Origin: Alphaproteobacteria bacterium UBA6411
Lineage (GTDB): Bacteria; Pseudomonadota; Alphaproteobacteria; CAAGCB01; CAG-977
NCBI GenBank assembly: GCA_002438565.1
Contig: DJPN01000007.1
Coordinates: 62,001-126,000, forward strand
Reading direction: 5' to 3'
Length of the DNA stretch: 64,000 nucleotides
Below, one piece after another: positions 43,594 to 51,949 of the stretch. The position numbers and the translations under genes were made by a program. Under the pieces are notes generated by a model. It made no database searches. It saw only the letters and a list, made by a program, of their open reading frames with translations, and was not told where the DNA came from. Positions within the stretch are counted from its first letter, which is position 1; each line of letters opens with the position of its first letter.

Positions 43594-44040
43594 ATGAAAA
43601 AATTTGCTTGCTTGTGCCTTTGCGTATTTCTGTTCGGTTGCGGGGAAGATTCTGTTGCTGATGTGAAATATATGCCTTACGGAAAATATGACAACCCGAC
43701 CGATGCCGCCCGTGCTGAAAAGCAGGTCGCTCTGCTGGCAGACGCGTGTCCCGCTTTGTTTAAAACAGCCGCCAAGGACATACAAACCGCCACCGCTTCT
43801 TTTCAAGAAGCCTATCCATACCAAACCGACGAATATGGCTGGGAGGAACAGTTAGAAGTTGATGTTGAATTAAAGAACATTCCCGGAAGTAAACGTGCGT
43901 GGGGGCAAAAATTGTTCTTTTTCATAGGAAGCGGAAAGAAAACCGGCATAATTACGAACAAGCGGGTTACTCAAGAAATTTGCGGTTGGGAAGTTTCCAA
44001 AAACGGTGCCCATATGTTCTACAGCATTCAAGGACTGTGA
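43594..44040 (+). CDS. moron lipoprotein of unknown function
   Basis: A 148-residue lipoprotein (signal MKKFACLCLCVFLFGC, lipobox LFGC). The mature part has a KQVALLADACPALFKTA helix and a beta-rich C-terminal half (KLFFFIGSGKKTGIITNKRV). The strand is opposite to the phage operons, it has its own promoter and terminator, and codon use is more AT-rich. This is the classic profile of a lysogenic-conversion gene. Such lipoproteins can block superinfection or change surface traits, but no family is recognised here. Confidence 0.8.
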   Translation: MKKFACLCLCVFLFGCGEDSVADVKYMPYGKYDNPTDAARAEKQVALLADACPALFKTAAKDIQTATASFQEAYPYQTDEYGWEEQLEVDVELKNIPGSKRAWGQKLFFFIGSGKKTGIITNKRVTQEICGWEVSKNGAHMFYSIQGL

Positions 44041-44059
44041 CGAACTATATACCTAAACC

Positions 44060-44088
44060 AAGAAAAGCCCCTTAGAGGGGCTTTTCTT
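44060..44088. terminator. bidirectional terminator between moron and mor
   Basis: A perfect 12-bp stem (AAGAAAAGCCCC and its complement) with a 5-nt loop TTAGA lies between the convergent lipoprotein and mor genes and overlaps the mor stop codon. Both strands end in a T-rich 3' arm. Confidence 0.85.
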
Positions 44089-44482
44089 ATGGCTTAGCGA
44101 ACAACTCCCCTTGTTGCTTATCGGCTTTCAGCTCCGATTTAACCTTTAAGACGTACCGTTCCGTAACGCCCAAGACAAGGCACAGTTTGCGGTTCGATAC
44201 GTCTTTGTCGGCTTCCATGATCAGCGATTTCTTCAACCGGCGGAACGCGCCGCGCGGGATATGAATAAACGTGCCGCCGAACTTTCGGCACAGCTTCGTG
44301 TAGTTTTCCATGCCGATCAGCTGTGCCAGTTTGTGCTTTTCAAGGGCGACGCGGGGAATGTAGAACCGCGACAGACCGCCGAAGTTGTCCATAATGACGA
44401 CCGCCGCTTCGAACCCGACGACTTCGGCAAGCGGCATCATCGACAGCGGCAAAGTGATTTTTTCCTGTTCGTTTTGTTCCAT
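44087..44482 (-). CDS. mor: Mor-type middle/late transcription activator
   Basis: A 131-residue activator of the Mor/C family. The dimerisation part has VVIMDNFGGLSRFYIPR, and the C-terminal helix-turn-helix is SNRKLCLVLGVTERYVLKVK. No separate C gene is seen, so this single protein may activate the late promoters directly (the two repeated sites at 36141 and 43443). It lies 1 bp after gemA. Confidence 0.9.
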   Translation of the reverse strand: MEQNEQEKITLPLSMMPLAEVVGFEAAVVIMDNFGGLSRFYIPRVALEKHKLAQLIGMENYTKLCRKFGGTFIHIPRGAFRRLKKSLIMEADKDVSNRKLCLVLGVTERYVLKVKSELKADKQQGELFAKP

Positions 44483-44483
44483 C

Positions 44484-44894
44484 TCAGCCCTCGATTCTTT
44501 TGAGCCATTTTTTCAAGATTTCGATGATTTTGATTTGCTGGTCGGGCAAGAGCCATTCGGTCGCGTCCACGCCCGTGTATTTCTTGCAAAACGCGTCCAG
44601 CGCGGTTTTGTCGGCGGACTGCACCGCGCCCGCCGCCTGCAACTTGCCCCATAGGGCGTAGATCTTCTTGACCGCGCTTTGTTTTGTCTGCCGGAACGCC
44701 TTTTTGCGCGGGGACTTAAAACCCAACACCTTAAATTCGTTCAGCAGAGCGACCAGTTGCGCGGGACGGCATTTCGCCGCGCTGTCCTTGCCCGTTATGC
44801 GGCGAACGATGTCGCGGTACATATCGTCGTCCAGCCCCAACTGCGCTTTGGCAATGTGGATTTTGGCAAGCAAAGGATTTTTGTTCGCGGGCAT
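44484..44894 (-). CDS. GemA-like protein (Mu gp16, DUF1018)
   Basis: A 136-residue DUF1018 protein. LLAKIHIAKAQLGLDDDMYR and the block LWGKLQAAGAVQSADKTALD are characteristic of GemA/gp16 of Mu, which changes host gene expression. It precedes mor as in Mu and has AGGAGG directly before its ATG. Confidence 0.93.
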   Translation of the reverse strand: MPANKNPLLAKIHIAKAQLGLDDDMYRDIVRRITGKDSAAKCRPAQLVALLNEFKVLGFKSPRKKAFRQTKQSAVKKIYALWGKLQAAGAVQSADKTALDAFCKKYTGVDATEWLLPDQQIKIIEILKKWLKRIEG

Positions 44895-44916
44895 AATTAC
44901 CTCCTTTCAAACACGC

Positions 44917-44945
44917 AAAACCCTGCCGCCGTAAAAGCGGCAGGG
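44917..44945 (-). terminator. terminator/attenuator before gemA
   Basis: On the minus strand a 9-bp stem CCCTGCCGC/GCGGCAGGG with a 7-nt loop is followed by TTTT. It lies between the 48-residue gene and gemA. It may partly stop early transcription before the middle genes. Confidence 0.75.
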
Positions 44946-44964
44946 CGAAATAAAGGTTAAAAGA

Positions 44965-45111
44965 TTAAGCGCGGTTAAGAATTTCGCAGATTTTAAGGAC
45001 GAAATCCAAATTTTCAGAGTTGATTTGACCGTTTTCAATCGCAACTTTGATTTTACGGTTGATGTCGGGTTTATAAATCCGCTTCTTTGGCATTTTAATG
45101 ACTTTTCCCAT
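44965..45111 (-). CDS. 48-residue phage protein
   Basis: A small basic protein starting at ATG 45111 (MGKVIKMPKKRIYKPDINRK), ending with a hydrophobic helix (LDFVLKICEILNRA). It begins 4 bp after the upstream stop. The family is not recognised. Confidence 0.6.
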   Translation of the reverse strand: MGKVIKMPKKRIYKPDINRKIKVAIENGQINSENLDFVLKICEILNRA

Positions 45112-45115
45112 GGCT

Positions 45116-45676
45116 TTACGCTCCGAACGGCAGGGAAAGTTGCTTGCGCTGACCGCCCTTTGCGGGAATTTGAATCGGAAAGCCGCATGCTTTGATTCTG
45201 GCGCGTTCTTTGCGGATCGTATCCTTGCAACGCCCCATGATTCTGCCGATTTCCCGCGCCGACAGTCCGACCGCGGAATAATACATAATTCGTTGCCATT
45301 CCGGTTTTAACCGCAGGATTTCCATGCGAATGGCGTTCATTTGCTCGGCTTGGGCTTTGGTCGATTGTTTGCCTTCCAAAACGTCCAAGATAAAGGCACG
45401 GAACTGCGCCGCGACGGGAGTTTGCGCGTACATTGCGATCAGAGCCGCTCCGCGCGCCGAAAACACGTTCGTCAACTGCTTGCCCCCGTTCGTCAGCATC
45501 TCGACCGACAACATCATGTCGGGAGTAAATTCTTTGCGATGACGACGGTACAACTGCTGTACCATTTTGCGCTTCAAACCCAAGGCGGCTTCGATTTGAA
45601 GCCCCCTTAAATACGGGGTGTCGTTGATGTTGATGATTTCCAGTTCGTTGCCCTGAAATTTGATTAAATTTGTCAT
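45116..45676 (-). CDS. BRO-N/regulatory protein with C-terminal HTH
   Basis: A 186-residue early regulator. The N-terminal ~95 residues have the BRO/P22AR-like pattern (LIKFQGNELEIININDTPYL and KQLTNVFSARGAALIAMYAQ), and the C-terminal part has a helix-turn-helix (GLSAREIGRIMGRCKDTIRK). It is probably a phage antirepressor-type protein. AGGAGG precedes the ATG and overlaps an inverted-repeat element of the leader. Confidence 0.8.
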   Translation of the reverse strand: MTNLIKFQGNELEIININDTPYLRGLQIEAALGLKRKMVQQLYRRHRKEFTPDMMLSVEMLTNGGKQLTNVFSARGAALIAMYAQTPVAAQFRAFILDVLEGKQSTKAQAEQMNAIRMEILRLKPEWQRIMYYSAVGLSAREIGRIMGRCKDTIRKERARIKACGFPIQIPAKGGQRKQLSLPFGA

Positions 45677-45974
45677 AAAGACCTCCTATTGTTAAAATTT
45701 GAACAAAGCCGCCCAAATCGTTTTTGAGGACGATCAAGGCGGGAGGCTGCTCAAAACCTGCACAATAGGAAACAGGCGCACTTATTCGCGGCGAAAAGCC
45801 CTTATTTCGTGACCAACCTCCCGTAACCGTAAAATCGGGAAGTTCACGCACAAAAATAGCGTCGCAAACGGACGCTGTGCGTCCTATTGTATTCCAAAGA
45901 GGTTTTGAGTCCCCATCAGCGTTTTTTGCGCTGACGGAAATCAGATTACCCGTTTTGCCCGACGTTGTCAACAT
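45677..45974 (-). promoter_or_regulatory. structured leader with an embedded reading frame upstream of the BRO-N gene
   Basis: This ~350-bp gap (45677-46042) has no known gene. On the minus strand it holds ACAATAGG at 45883-45890, its complement CCTATTGT at 45762-45769, and ACAATAGG again at 45685-45692, where it is joined to the AGGAGG ribosome site. The middle element can pair with either. An AGCGTC/GACGCT hairpin followed by ATTTTT (after the first element) looks like a terminator. A ~90-codon frame from ATG 45974 (MLTTSGKTGN) spans the region and then continues out of frame into the gene. A translation-dependent switch is inferred. Confidence 0.5.
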
Positions 45975-46042
45975 TGCGTTTCTTCCCTGTCATTTTCCTT
46001 GTGTCCGGGGCGGCGGAAAACCGCCCCGCCCATAAAGAAAAT

Positions 46043-46198
46043 TCAGTCCAGTCCCGCTTTGGCGCGCAGTTCCTCGGTGGTCTGAACGACCTTGTCAACC
46101 GCCGCTTTGTGGGCATGATCGACATAGACCGAATACCCCATCACACCGAACCACCCGCAAATCGCCAGAAGCGTCAATGCATCAATCGCTTTTTTCAT
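46043..46198 (-). CDS. 51-residue membrane-anchored phage protein
   Basis: A short protein starting at ATG 46198 with one membrane helix (ALTLLAICGWFGVMGYSVYV) and a soluble helix (AAVDKVVQTTEELRAKAG). It begins 9 bp after the DUF3164 stop. The function is unknown. A GC-rich hairpin (GGGGCGG with CCGCCCC) lies just after it near 46008-46028. Confidence 0.62.
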   Translation of the reverse strand: MKKAIDALTLLAICGWFGVMGYSVYVDHAHKAAVDKVVQTTEELRAKAGLD

Positions 46199-46207
46199 GC
46201 CGCCCCC

Positions 46208-46834
46208 TTACGCTTTCGCCAAATCGACCGTAACCGCCTGCCATTGCTGTTCCGGCGTGTCGCGTTTGTAAAAACGGTAGTACAGCTTGGAACCGTCCAC
46301 GCGAATGCTGTCCGTAATCGCTTGCATGGCGGTCTGCCACTTTTCCTCTTGAATGTCCAAGCGGCGCAGTCCCAACAAAGCCGAACGGTTGATTTTGCCC
46401 TCTTTGTCCACTTGAAACGCGTTGTTGACAAGGACGCGGATCTTGTCGTTCGCGCCGTCCGACCATTCGTTGATGCACTCGTCGATCAAGCCCTTTGCCG
46501 TCTGCAATTCCGCGCCGAAGACGATGTTTTCGGAAATCGCGACCTTGACCATTTTCGTGCCGGCATAGTTCTGAAACGTCATGTTGCCTTTGTTGCCGCC
46601 GCGTTTCAGTCCGTACTTTTCGTCAATCAAAGACAAAAACGAAGAAACGTCGTCGCCCGTGTGTCCTTTGAAACGCTCGATTTGCGCGTTCAACGCTTCG
46701 GCGTACCCGATGATTTTTTCGACCATCTGGTCTTCCAGTTTTTCTTCGGGACGCACCAAATTGTCGGGGACAAGGTAGCCTTTCGCGTTCTTGTAATACC
46801 CCGCGGGGATTGCCGTGTTGTTTTCCGTATCCAT
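46208..46834 (-). CDS. DUF3164 protein
   Basis: A 208-residue early-region protein of the DUF3164 family, common in Mu-like phages between MuB and gemA. Diagnostic parts are IPAGYYKNAKGYLVPDNLV and RRLDIQEEKWQTAMQAI. The molecular role is unknown; it may act in DNA metabolism during replicative transposition (inference). Confidence 0.9.
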   Translation of the reverse strand: MDTENNTAIPAGYYKNAKGYLVPDNLVRPEEKLEDQMVEKIIGYAEALNAQIERFKGHTGDDVSSFLSLIDEKYGLKRGGNKGNMTFQNYAGTKMVKVAISENIVFGAELQTAKGLIDECINEWSDGANDKIRVLVNNAFQVDKEGKINRSALLGLRRLDIQEEKWQTAMQAITDSIRVDGSKLYYRFYKRDTPEQQWQAVTVDLAKA

Positions 46835-46888
46835 GTTTATTTCCTTTCTCTTTCAGGTTGTTTGTGGGTCAGTAAAAAAAGCCAATAT

Positions 46889-47266
46889 CTAAGCTGCTGT
46901 CGGATCATCGTCATTGTTCCTTTCATCGTCCGAAGCGCGAAGCCGGACGATATTGTCCTGTCCTGTTTTGTGGGCGCACGCTTTGCAGGCCTTGAACAGC
47001 AAAACGCGCTGATGATTGGTCGCCGCGAACGGCTGACGCTGGATTGATAAACAGCGATGCGCGGGAATTGCCCCCAAAATCGGGCAGATGACGGCGGCGG
47101 ATTTAAACGCGCCGTTAAACGCCTTTTCAACGGTCTTTAAATTGCCCGCGTATTTGCCGTTCAAAACCAAGCTGATGGTCGTGTGGCTGTATCCCATTTT
47201 TTCGGCGACGACGCGCTGGGACTGCTGTTTGCAGACATCGCGCAGTTCTTCGATAAAATCGTTCAT
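46889..47266 (-). CDS. small HTH DNA-binding protein
   Basis: A 125-residue protein with an N-terminal helix-turn-helix (CKQQSQRVVAEKMGYSHTTI followed by SLVLNGKY), typical of XRE-like phage regulators. The C-terminal part has Cys/His residues (RCLSIQ, CKACAHKTGQ) that might bind zinc. It starts 4 bp inside the end of the upstream gene. The target is unknown. Confidence 0.78.
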   Translation of the reverse strand: MNDFIEELRDVCKQQSQRVVAEKMGYSHTTISLVLNGKYAGNLKTVEKAFNGAFKSAAVICPILGAIPAHRCLSIQRQPFAATNHQRVLLFKACKACAHKTGQDNIVRLRASDDERNNDDDPTAA

Positions 47267-47811
47267 TCCTCGCCTCCGCTTTGATAGACAATCTGTTTCA
47301 AATTCGGGTCGAAGACCGCTTTAATCCGCAGGATTTGAGGGGCTTTCGCTCCCGTGCTTTTGACAAACACGAAACGGCTTCCGTTGCGTTTCAGATACTT
47401 GGCGCGGCACAACATCTGGCAGTAGGTATCCACGTTGTTTCGCGTCGTTTTTTGCGTTGTTGAAGCAATTAAATCGGTTGCGGAAAATTCTTTCAGAATC
47501 TTCATTGCCCGCCATAAATCTTGATTGATGTCGACAGACAGGATTTTACCGTCGCGGGTAAGGCGGGGAGCGTCAATCCCTACGTCTTTGGCAAGTTTGT
47601 AACGATTTTCCGTGAACGTCGTTACAACATACGGTTTGTTGACTGCCGTTTTTTCGATAAGCTCGACAAAGCCCGCTTTACGCAGTCCGGTAACATAGGT
47701 TTCGATTGTGTCGCGGTGAATTTTACAGCCCGATGAAAGACTGTTTAACGTAAATTCCCGTTGCTTTCGGATTTCTTCCCAGATGTATTGACGTTTGCTT
47801 TCCTTGCCCAT
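47263..47811 (-). CDS. winged-helix protein of the early region
   Basis: A 182-residue protein. It has two winged-helix-like halves (SSGCKIHRDTIETYVTGLRK and NNVDTYCQMLCRAKYLKR) and resembles early Mu-like phage proteins that follow MuB. The ATG at 47811 has AAGG upstream and lies 3 bp after the MuB stop, so translation is coupled. Function is unknown. Confidence 0.75.
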   Translation of the reverse strand: MGKESKRQYIWEEIRKQREFTLNSLSSGCKIHRDTIETYVTGLRKAGFVELIEKTAVNKPYVVTTFTENRYKLAKDVGIDAPRLTRDGKILSVDINQDLWRAMKILKEFSATDLIASTTQKTTRNNVDTYCQMLCRAKYLKRNGSRFVFVKSTGAKAPQILRIKAVFDPNLKQIVYQSGGEE

Positions 47812-47813
47812 GA

Positions 47814-48566
47814 TCAGACCCTCCGCGACGGGGCTTCGCCCGTGAAAAAGTCTTCGTCGCCCCAATCTTCAAGGCTGATTTTGCGCTGTCCCCGCGTGAT
47901 TGCCGTTTGGCGCACGCGTTCAAGGTTGACGCAAATGCGCCGCACCGACCCGCGCGAAAGCTTCCAAATCTTGTCCAGCAAATCGTCGGCGACTTCGACT
48001 TTGCCGCAATACAGGGCGCGCAAGGCTTGCGCGTCTTCAAAGCTGGCGGGTTGCGCCGGAATGAAATCCAAAATGCGCCCGTGCGTGCGCTCCCAACGCT
48101 TTAACTTGTTGGGCAGTTGCTCTTCGCCGATCAGAATGACGGGCGCGGCGGAGCCTTCAAACAGGTCGCGAATCACGTCCACCTTGTTTTTATCGACCAG
48201 ATAGTCAAATTCGTCGATGATCAGCGTCCGTCCGCTTAAAATCAGCTGTTCGGTGACCATTTCGCCCAATGCGGCAAGCGTGTCGCCCGTCGAATAGGTC
48301 AAGCCCATTTCCTTGCAAATCGCTTGAAGCAGATATTTGACCGTCCACGTCGATTTCAGTTCGACATAATAGGCGTTCTTGGTGTTTGCGACATAAGCGG
48401 CGGCATAGGATTTGCCCCAGCCGCTGGGTCCGTAGAAGCAAACCAGTCCCGGCAGGTGTTGAGGACGGTTTTCCGCGCGTTCGACACCCGTCAGCAAAGC
48501 GATGACGTTGCGCAACTGCGCCGTTTGTGTATTGACATAAGCATTTTCTTCCATTACATTCTCCAT
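47814..48566 (-). CDS. MuB-like transposition ATPase
   Basis: A 250-residue AAA+ ATPase with Walker A GPSGWGKS, Walker B LIIDEFDYL and sensor motif VILIGEEQL. It is the target-DNA binding partner that delivers target DNA to the transposase. It is shorter than Mu B (312), lacking much of the N-terminal DNA-binding extension, and resembles the ExeA-like B proteins of other Mu-like phages. Confidence 0.92.
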   Translation of the reverse strand: MENVMEENAYVNTQTAQLRNVIALLTGVERAENRPQHLPGLVCFYGPSGWGKSYAAAYVANTKNAYYVELKSTWTVKYLLQAICKEMGLTYSTGDTLAALGEMVTEQLILSGRTLIIDEFDYLVDKNKVDVIRDLFEGSAAPVILIGEEQLPNKLKRWERTHGRILDFIPAQPASFEDAQALRALYCGKVEVADDLLDKIWKLSRGSVRRICVNLERVRQTAITRGQRKISLEDWGDEDFFTGEAPSRRV

Positions 48567-48609
48567 GCTTTTTGAGTGCCGTCGGGGCTTCTGCCTCGGC
48601 GGTTTTCTT

Positions 48610-50742
48610 TTACATCGCGCCCGCTATTACTTTCGGGCATTTCGCCGCAAAAACCTGCGCCTTGTATTCCGCCGTCGTCGGATAGTTCTCAAAGAAGAAC
48701 AGCTCGTCGTCGGTCAAGGCTTCGCCTGCTTCAAAGCGGGCTTTTGTTTTTTGCCAGCGTTCTAAATTCTGTTGCGGCGAAGGCGGCATTTTCACAACCT
48801 TTGCAGGCTGTTTTTGCGCTTTCAGCCGTTCGGCGGCGGCTTTTTCCGCCGCGCTCAATTCGGTCGGTTTGGGCGGTTCGTGCGAAATCGCGGCTTTGAC
48901 CGCTTCCGCCATCTGTTCGGTTTGATAAGCAACCGTTTGCGTCGGCAGGCGTTCAAGTTTGCCGGCTTCCTCGGCGGCTTGCATAAACACTTCGCGAACC
49001 AGTGCGTTTCCTTTCAAATCCGCATCTTTTGCAATCTTGCGCCACGCTTCCTTTTTCACCGTTATCGCGCGCTTTTGAATAACGCTTCTCGCGACGGCGA
49101 TTTCTTTCAAGGACACGCCTTTGTTTTCGGGCGAAACCACCTTGCAGATAAACTTGCCGTCAAGGTCAAACGCGTAAAGTTCGCCGTAATCCTGCTCGTC
49201 CAGCAACAAGCGCACCTGTTCGCCCTCGTGTCCACCCAGTTCGGGCGCGTTGTAATAACTGCCCTCGTAAGCGATGCCTTTCTTTGACACGACGCGAATG
49301 CCGTCCTTTCCGGCGGGCTTGGCAAGTAAAACGTCCAAGCAACGCTCGTCGGCGATGCGGCGGACTTCGCCCGTATAAGACGCGGCCTTTTCATCGGGCG
49401 TTATGCCCAGACTGCCGTGTTCTTCGCGTTCGTAAATGTTCTGACACCAATCGTCGCAAAATTCTTGCAGTTCCTGCGTCGTCAAACGCAATTCAATCTT
49501 TTCTTCCTTTTTAAACAGGCGTTGCGAAAAGGCTCGGCGAGCTTCAATGTCTTTGCGTTCCATCACGTTATGCCCGACATATCCCTCCAACTGTTCCAGC
49601 AAAGAATGGGAAAATGTCCGGAAAACGCGTTCGATATGCGGTTTTTCTTGCGGATTGAACGGACGGCATTGGATTCTTTCAATACCCAACGCGGCAAATA
49701 CCCGTTTAATGTAATCGGCGACATAGTCCGATCCGTTGTCGGTGCGGACTGTTTCGGGAACGCCCCATTTTAAAATGGCTTTGCGGGTCGCACATCCGAC
49801 CGCGAAAGCGGATGCCTTATCGCAAACGTGCAGACTCAAACGGCGGGAATAAACGTCGATGATGCCGACGATGTTGCACCGCTTTCCGTCCGCCAAAAGC
49901 AAGTCAGACGGCGTTCCGTCAAACTGCCATTCTTGGTTCAAACGGACAATGCTTTCGGACGCGTTTCCGGCGGCGGCTTTGTATTTCGACCGCCATGCGT
50001 CCGGATTTTTCACCGCCGTCAACAGCTGTTCGTTGTCCTCTTTCCACGTTTTGACCCAATCCTGCAAAGTCCGGTAGGACGGCAGACATTCCCGCGATTC
50101 TTTGAAACGGGCGCGCAGACCGCGCATGATGTTCTTGCAGGAAACGTGCGGGGTTTCGTAAATCGCACCCAAAATGTAATTTTTGACGGCTTCGTTTGTG
50201 TCGATGATGCCCGTTCCTTTGCGGCAACCGTATTTTCCGGCCAGTCCGGACACGCCTTTGTCGGCTAAAACTTCCGTCCAATTCCTTAAAGTGCAGGCGG
50301 ATACGCTGATAATCGTGCGGCTGACCCAATCGGGCAGATTGACTTCGCCCGCATTGTACTTTTCCGCAAAAATGTAGCGGGCGCGAGTGTTCGCAAAGCC
50401 CAGCGATTTCTGAAATTCTTTGAACGCTTCCAAGATTTCCAGCTTTGCGTCGATTCGGCTTTTCGCCCGTCCTTCGATATGGGCGTATTCCGCCAATCCC
50501 TGCGGATTGATTTCAGTTTTGACCGCTTCCTTTTTGGCGGCGGGCGCGGTCATGACCGCCAGCTGAATGCGGGCGACCTCCGGCAATGCGGAAATGTGGT
50601 ACTCTTTGCCGCCGCCGCGTCCTTCGCGGGCGCGCGATTTCCAGTTTTCACGCTTTGATTTCAACTGAACATTTCGTTCAGAACAAGGCAAAGACGGTAA
50701 GTGCAAATCGGCGATTTCTTTTGCTGAAAACCATTCTTTCAT
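48610..50742 (-). CDS. MuA-like DDE transposase
   Basis: A 710-residue transposase. The N-terminal part has a Mu-type DNA-binding helix-turn-helix (WFSAKEIADLHLPSLP and the KSKRENWKSRAREGRGGGKEY block). The catalytic core has Asp in WQFDGTPSD, Asp in RTDNGSDYV and Glu in KPHIERVFRT (DDE). A beta-barrel and a C-terminal helical tail (about residues 560-710) follow, the last contacting MuB. It catalyses integration and replicative transposition using the repeated end sites. Confidence 0.96.
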   Translation of the reverse strand: MKEWFSAKEIADLHLPSLPCSERNVQLKSKRENWKSRAREGRGGGKEYHISALPEVARIQLAVMTAPAAKKEAVKTEINPQGLAEYAHIEGRAKSRIDAKLEILEAFKEFQKSLGFANTRARYIFAEKYNAGEVNLPDWVSRTIISVSACTLRNWTEVLADKGVSGLAGKYGCRKGTGIIDTNEAVKNYILGAIYETPHVSCKNIMRGLRARFKESRECLPSYRTLQDWVKTWKEDNEQLLTAVKNPDAWRSKYKAAAGNASESIVRLNQEWQFDGTPSDLLLADGKRCNIVGIIDVYSRRLSLHVCDKASAFAVGCATRKAILKWGVPETVRTDNGSDYVADYIKRVFAALGIERIQCRPFNPQEKPHIERVFRTFSHSLLEQLEGYVGHNVMERKDIEARRAFSQRLFKKEEKIELRLTTQELQEFCDDWCQNIYEREEHGSLGITPDEKAASYTGEVRRIADERCLDVLLAKPAGKDGIRVVSKKGIAYEGSYYNAPELGGHEGEQVRLLLDEQDYGELYAFDLDGKFICKVVSPENKGVSLKEIAVARSVIQKRAITVKKEAWRKIAKDADLKGNALVREVFMQAAEEAGKLERLPTQTVAYQTEQMAEAVKAAISHEPPKPTELSAAEKAAAERLKAQKQPAKVVKMPPSPQQNLERWQKTKARFEAGEALTDDELFFFENYPTTAEYKAQVFAAKCPKVIAGAM

Positions 50743-51203
50743 GACCGCCTCCGAATTTTGACGGGCGCAATGGTGTTCAATGTTTTTTGATACTTTTTCA
50801 GCTCTTCAATCTGTTGCGCGACGCGTCCGCGTTCGGCAAGCAAAGCTTCGTCGCCAAACAGCACGGTGAAACCTTCGTCTTTTAACAGCTCGTCCCACAC
50901 CCGCGGCGTTTCAGCCACGCGAACCAAAACGATAAATCTGTAAAGGGTGATTTGATGGTCGGTGTTCGCTTCGCTGGAATAATTGTCCAGCATCGCTTTT
51001 GAAAAGCTCGGACAATTCATGGCTTCCGCCATTTCTACGGCGATTTGCTCTCTTGTTTTGTGGCTTTCTTTTAAAATCAAAGAAACCAGACGCTTGATTT
51101 TGCCACTCAAATCCACAGTCGCCGAAACAACCGCAGGACTGCGGACGGGATAAAACCGTTCAAACAAATCAAGCGTTTCCGTATCTTTGAATTTCTTTGA
51201 CAT
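50739..51203 (-). CDS. early phage protein of unknown function
   Basis: A 154-residue helical protein of the region between Ner and MuA. Parts such as LSGKIKRLVSLILKESHKTR and YSSEANTDHQITLYRFIVLV are seen in Mu-like phages. The ATG at 51203 (MSKKFKD) is chosen over an extended frame with no ribosome site. It overlaps the transposase start by 4 bp. The role is unknown. Confidence 0.7.
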   Translation of the reverse strand: MSKKFKDTETLDLFERFYPVRSPAVVSATVDLSGKIKRLVSLILKESHKTREQIAVEMAEAMNCPSFSKAMLDNYSSEANTDHQITLYRFIVLVRVAETPRVWDELLKDEGFTVLFGDEALLAERGRVAQQIEELKKYQKTLNTIAPVKIRRRS

Positions 51204-51207
51204 CGCT

Positions 51208-51519
51208 TTAACCCTTATCGGCGTTTGCCAGAACTCTGTCGCAAAAAGAATTGGCAGAAGAATCAAAAACAATGTCTTCCGCTTCATACGGAAAAATGCC
51301 GAACCAACCGAGGCATTTTTTAGTCGAATCAAACACGTTGATGCCGATTTCTTCATCACCGCCGTCAATCGCGGCGATAATTTCGTCAACATCACTGCTT
51401 TTTATGACCAGTTCTTCCGTATCCCTGACTTTAAAAACAACATCCGGAACGGCTTTTTTGCATGACACAAGAAGATTTCTGATCGTTTCTTCGTTTTTTT
51501 CCGAAATGTATTCAGCCAT
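51208..51519 (-). CDS. early phage protein of unknown function
   Basis: A 103-residue acidic protein (MAEYISEKNEETIRNLLVSC) with a hydrophobic patch (KCLGWFGIFPYEAEDIVFD). It follows Ner on the early transcript and has AAAGGAGG directly upstream. Acidic small early proteins can inhibit host nucleases, but nothing specific is visible. Confidence 0.65.
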   Translation of the reverse strand: MAEYISEKNEETIRNLLVSCKKAVPDVVFKVRDTEELVIKSSDVDEIIAAIDGGDEEIGINVFDSTKKCLGWFGIFPYEAEDIVFDSSANSFCDRVLANADKG

Positions 51520-51550
51520 GTTTCCTCCTTTTGCGACAAAAAATGTTTGT

Positions 51551-51832
51551 TTAAGCAGCGTGTTTTTTTAAACCTTGCCGACGCACGCGAATCTTCGTAT
51601 ATTTGTTACGTCGTGAGGTTTTACGGCTTCCGTCTTCGTTAAAGCGGTCGGGCCACAGTTCACAGGCGGGTATGCCCAAAAACTTGGAAATCGCTTCTTC
51701 GCCGGCGGGAAAAGGGACGCGGATCGCCTGCGAACAGGCTTCAATGCACAGTCCTGCTTTCAGCGACAGACTTCTTAACGTCGCTCCTTTCAGCAGTACC
51801 GCGCATTTGATTTGTGTGGGTGTCCAACTCAT
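51551..51832 (-). CDS. ner: Ner-like negative regulator of early transcription
   Basis: A 93-residue Ner/SfsB family protein. The helix-turn-helix (WTPTQIKCAVLLKGATLRSL then SLKAGLCIEACSQAI) and the block FLGIPACELWPDRF match Mu Ner (LGIxPxEIWPxRY). It shuts down the early promoter after infection. It is the first gene of the early transcript, about 75 bp after the predicted promoter. Confidence 0.92.
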   Translation of the reverse strand: MSWTPTQIKCAVLLKGATLRSLSLKAGLCIEACSQAIRVPFPAGEEAISKFLGIPACELWPDRFNEDGSRKTSRRNKYTKIRVRRQGLKKHAA

Positions 51833-51908
51833 AAAGACCTCCGATCCTTAATTTGAACCGACTGGCAGGTCGGTTTTTGTTGGGGCGTTAAATTCAACTA
51901 ATGGAATT

Positions 51909-51937
51909 AACATAGACAGTTCTTTCGTACTTGTAAA
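51909..51937 (-). promoter_or_regulatory. early promoter (P_e-like)
   Basis: On the minus strand TTTACA and TATGTT are separated by exactly 17 bases, about 75 bp before the Ner gene. Operator-like repeats lie just upstream. Confidence 0.72.
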
Positions 51938-51949
51938 GACAAAAATGTC

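Noticed and set aside
44907..45974. 355-codon frame covering the leader and the BRO-N gene
   Set aside because: Only the first ~90 codons lie outside the BRO-N gene; the remainder is the BRO-N sequence read in another frame with Arg/Ser/Gln-rich, shadow-like composition.
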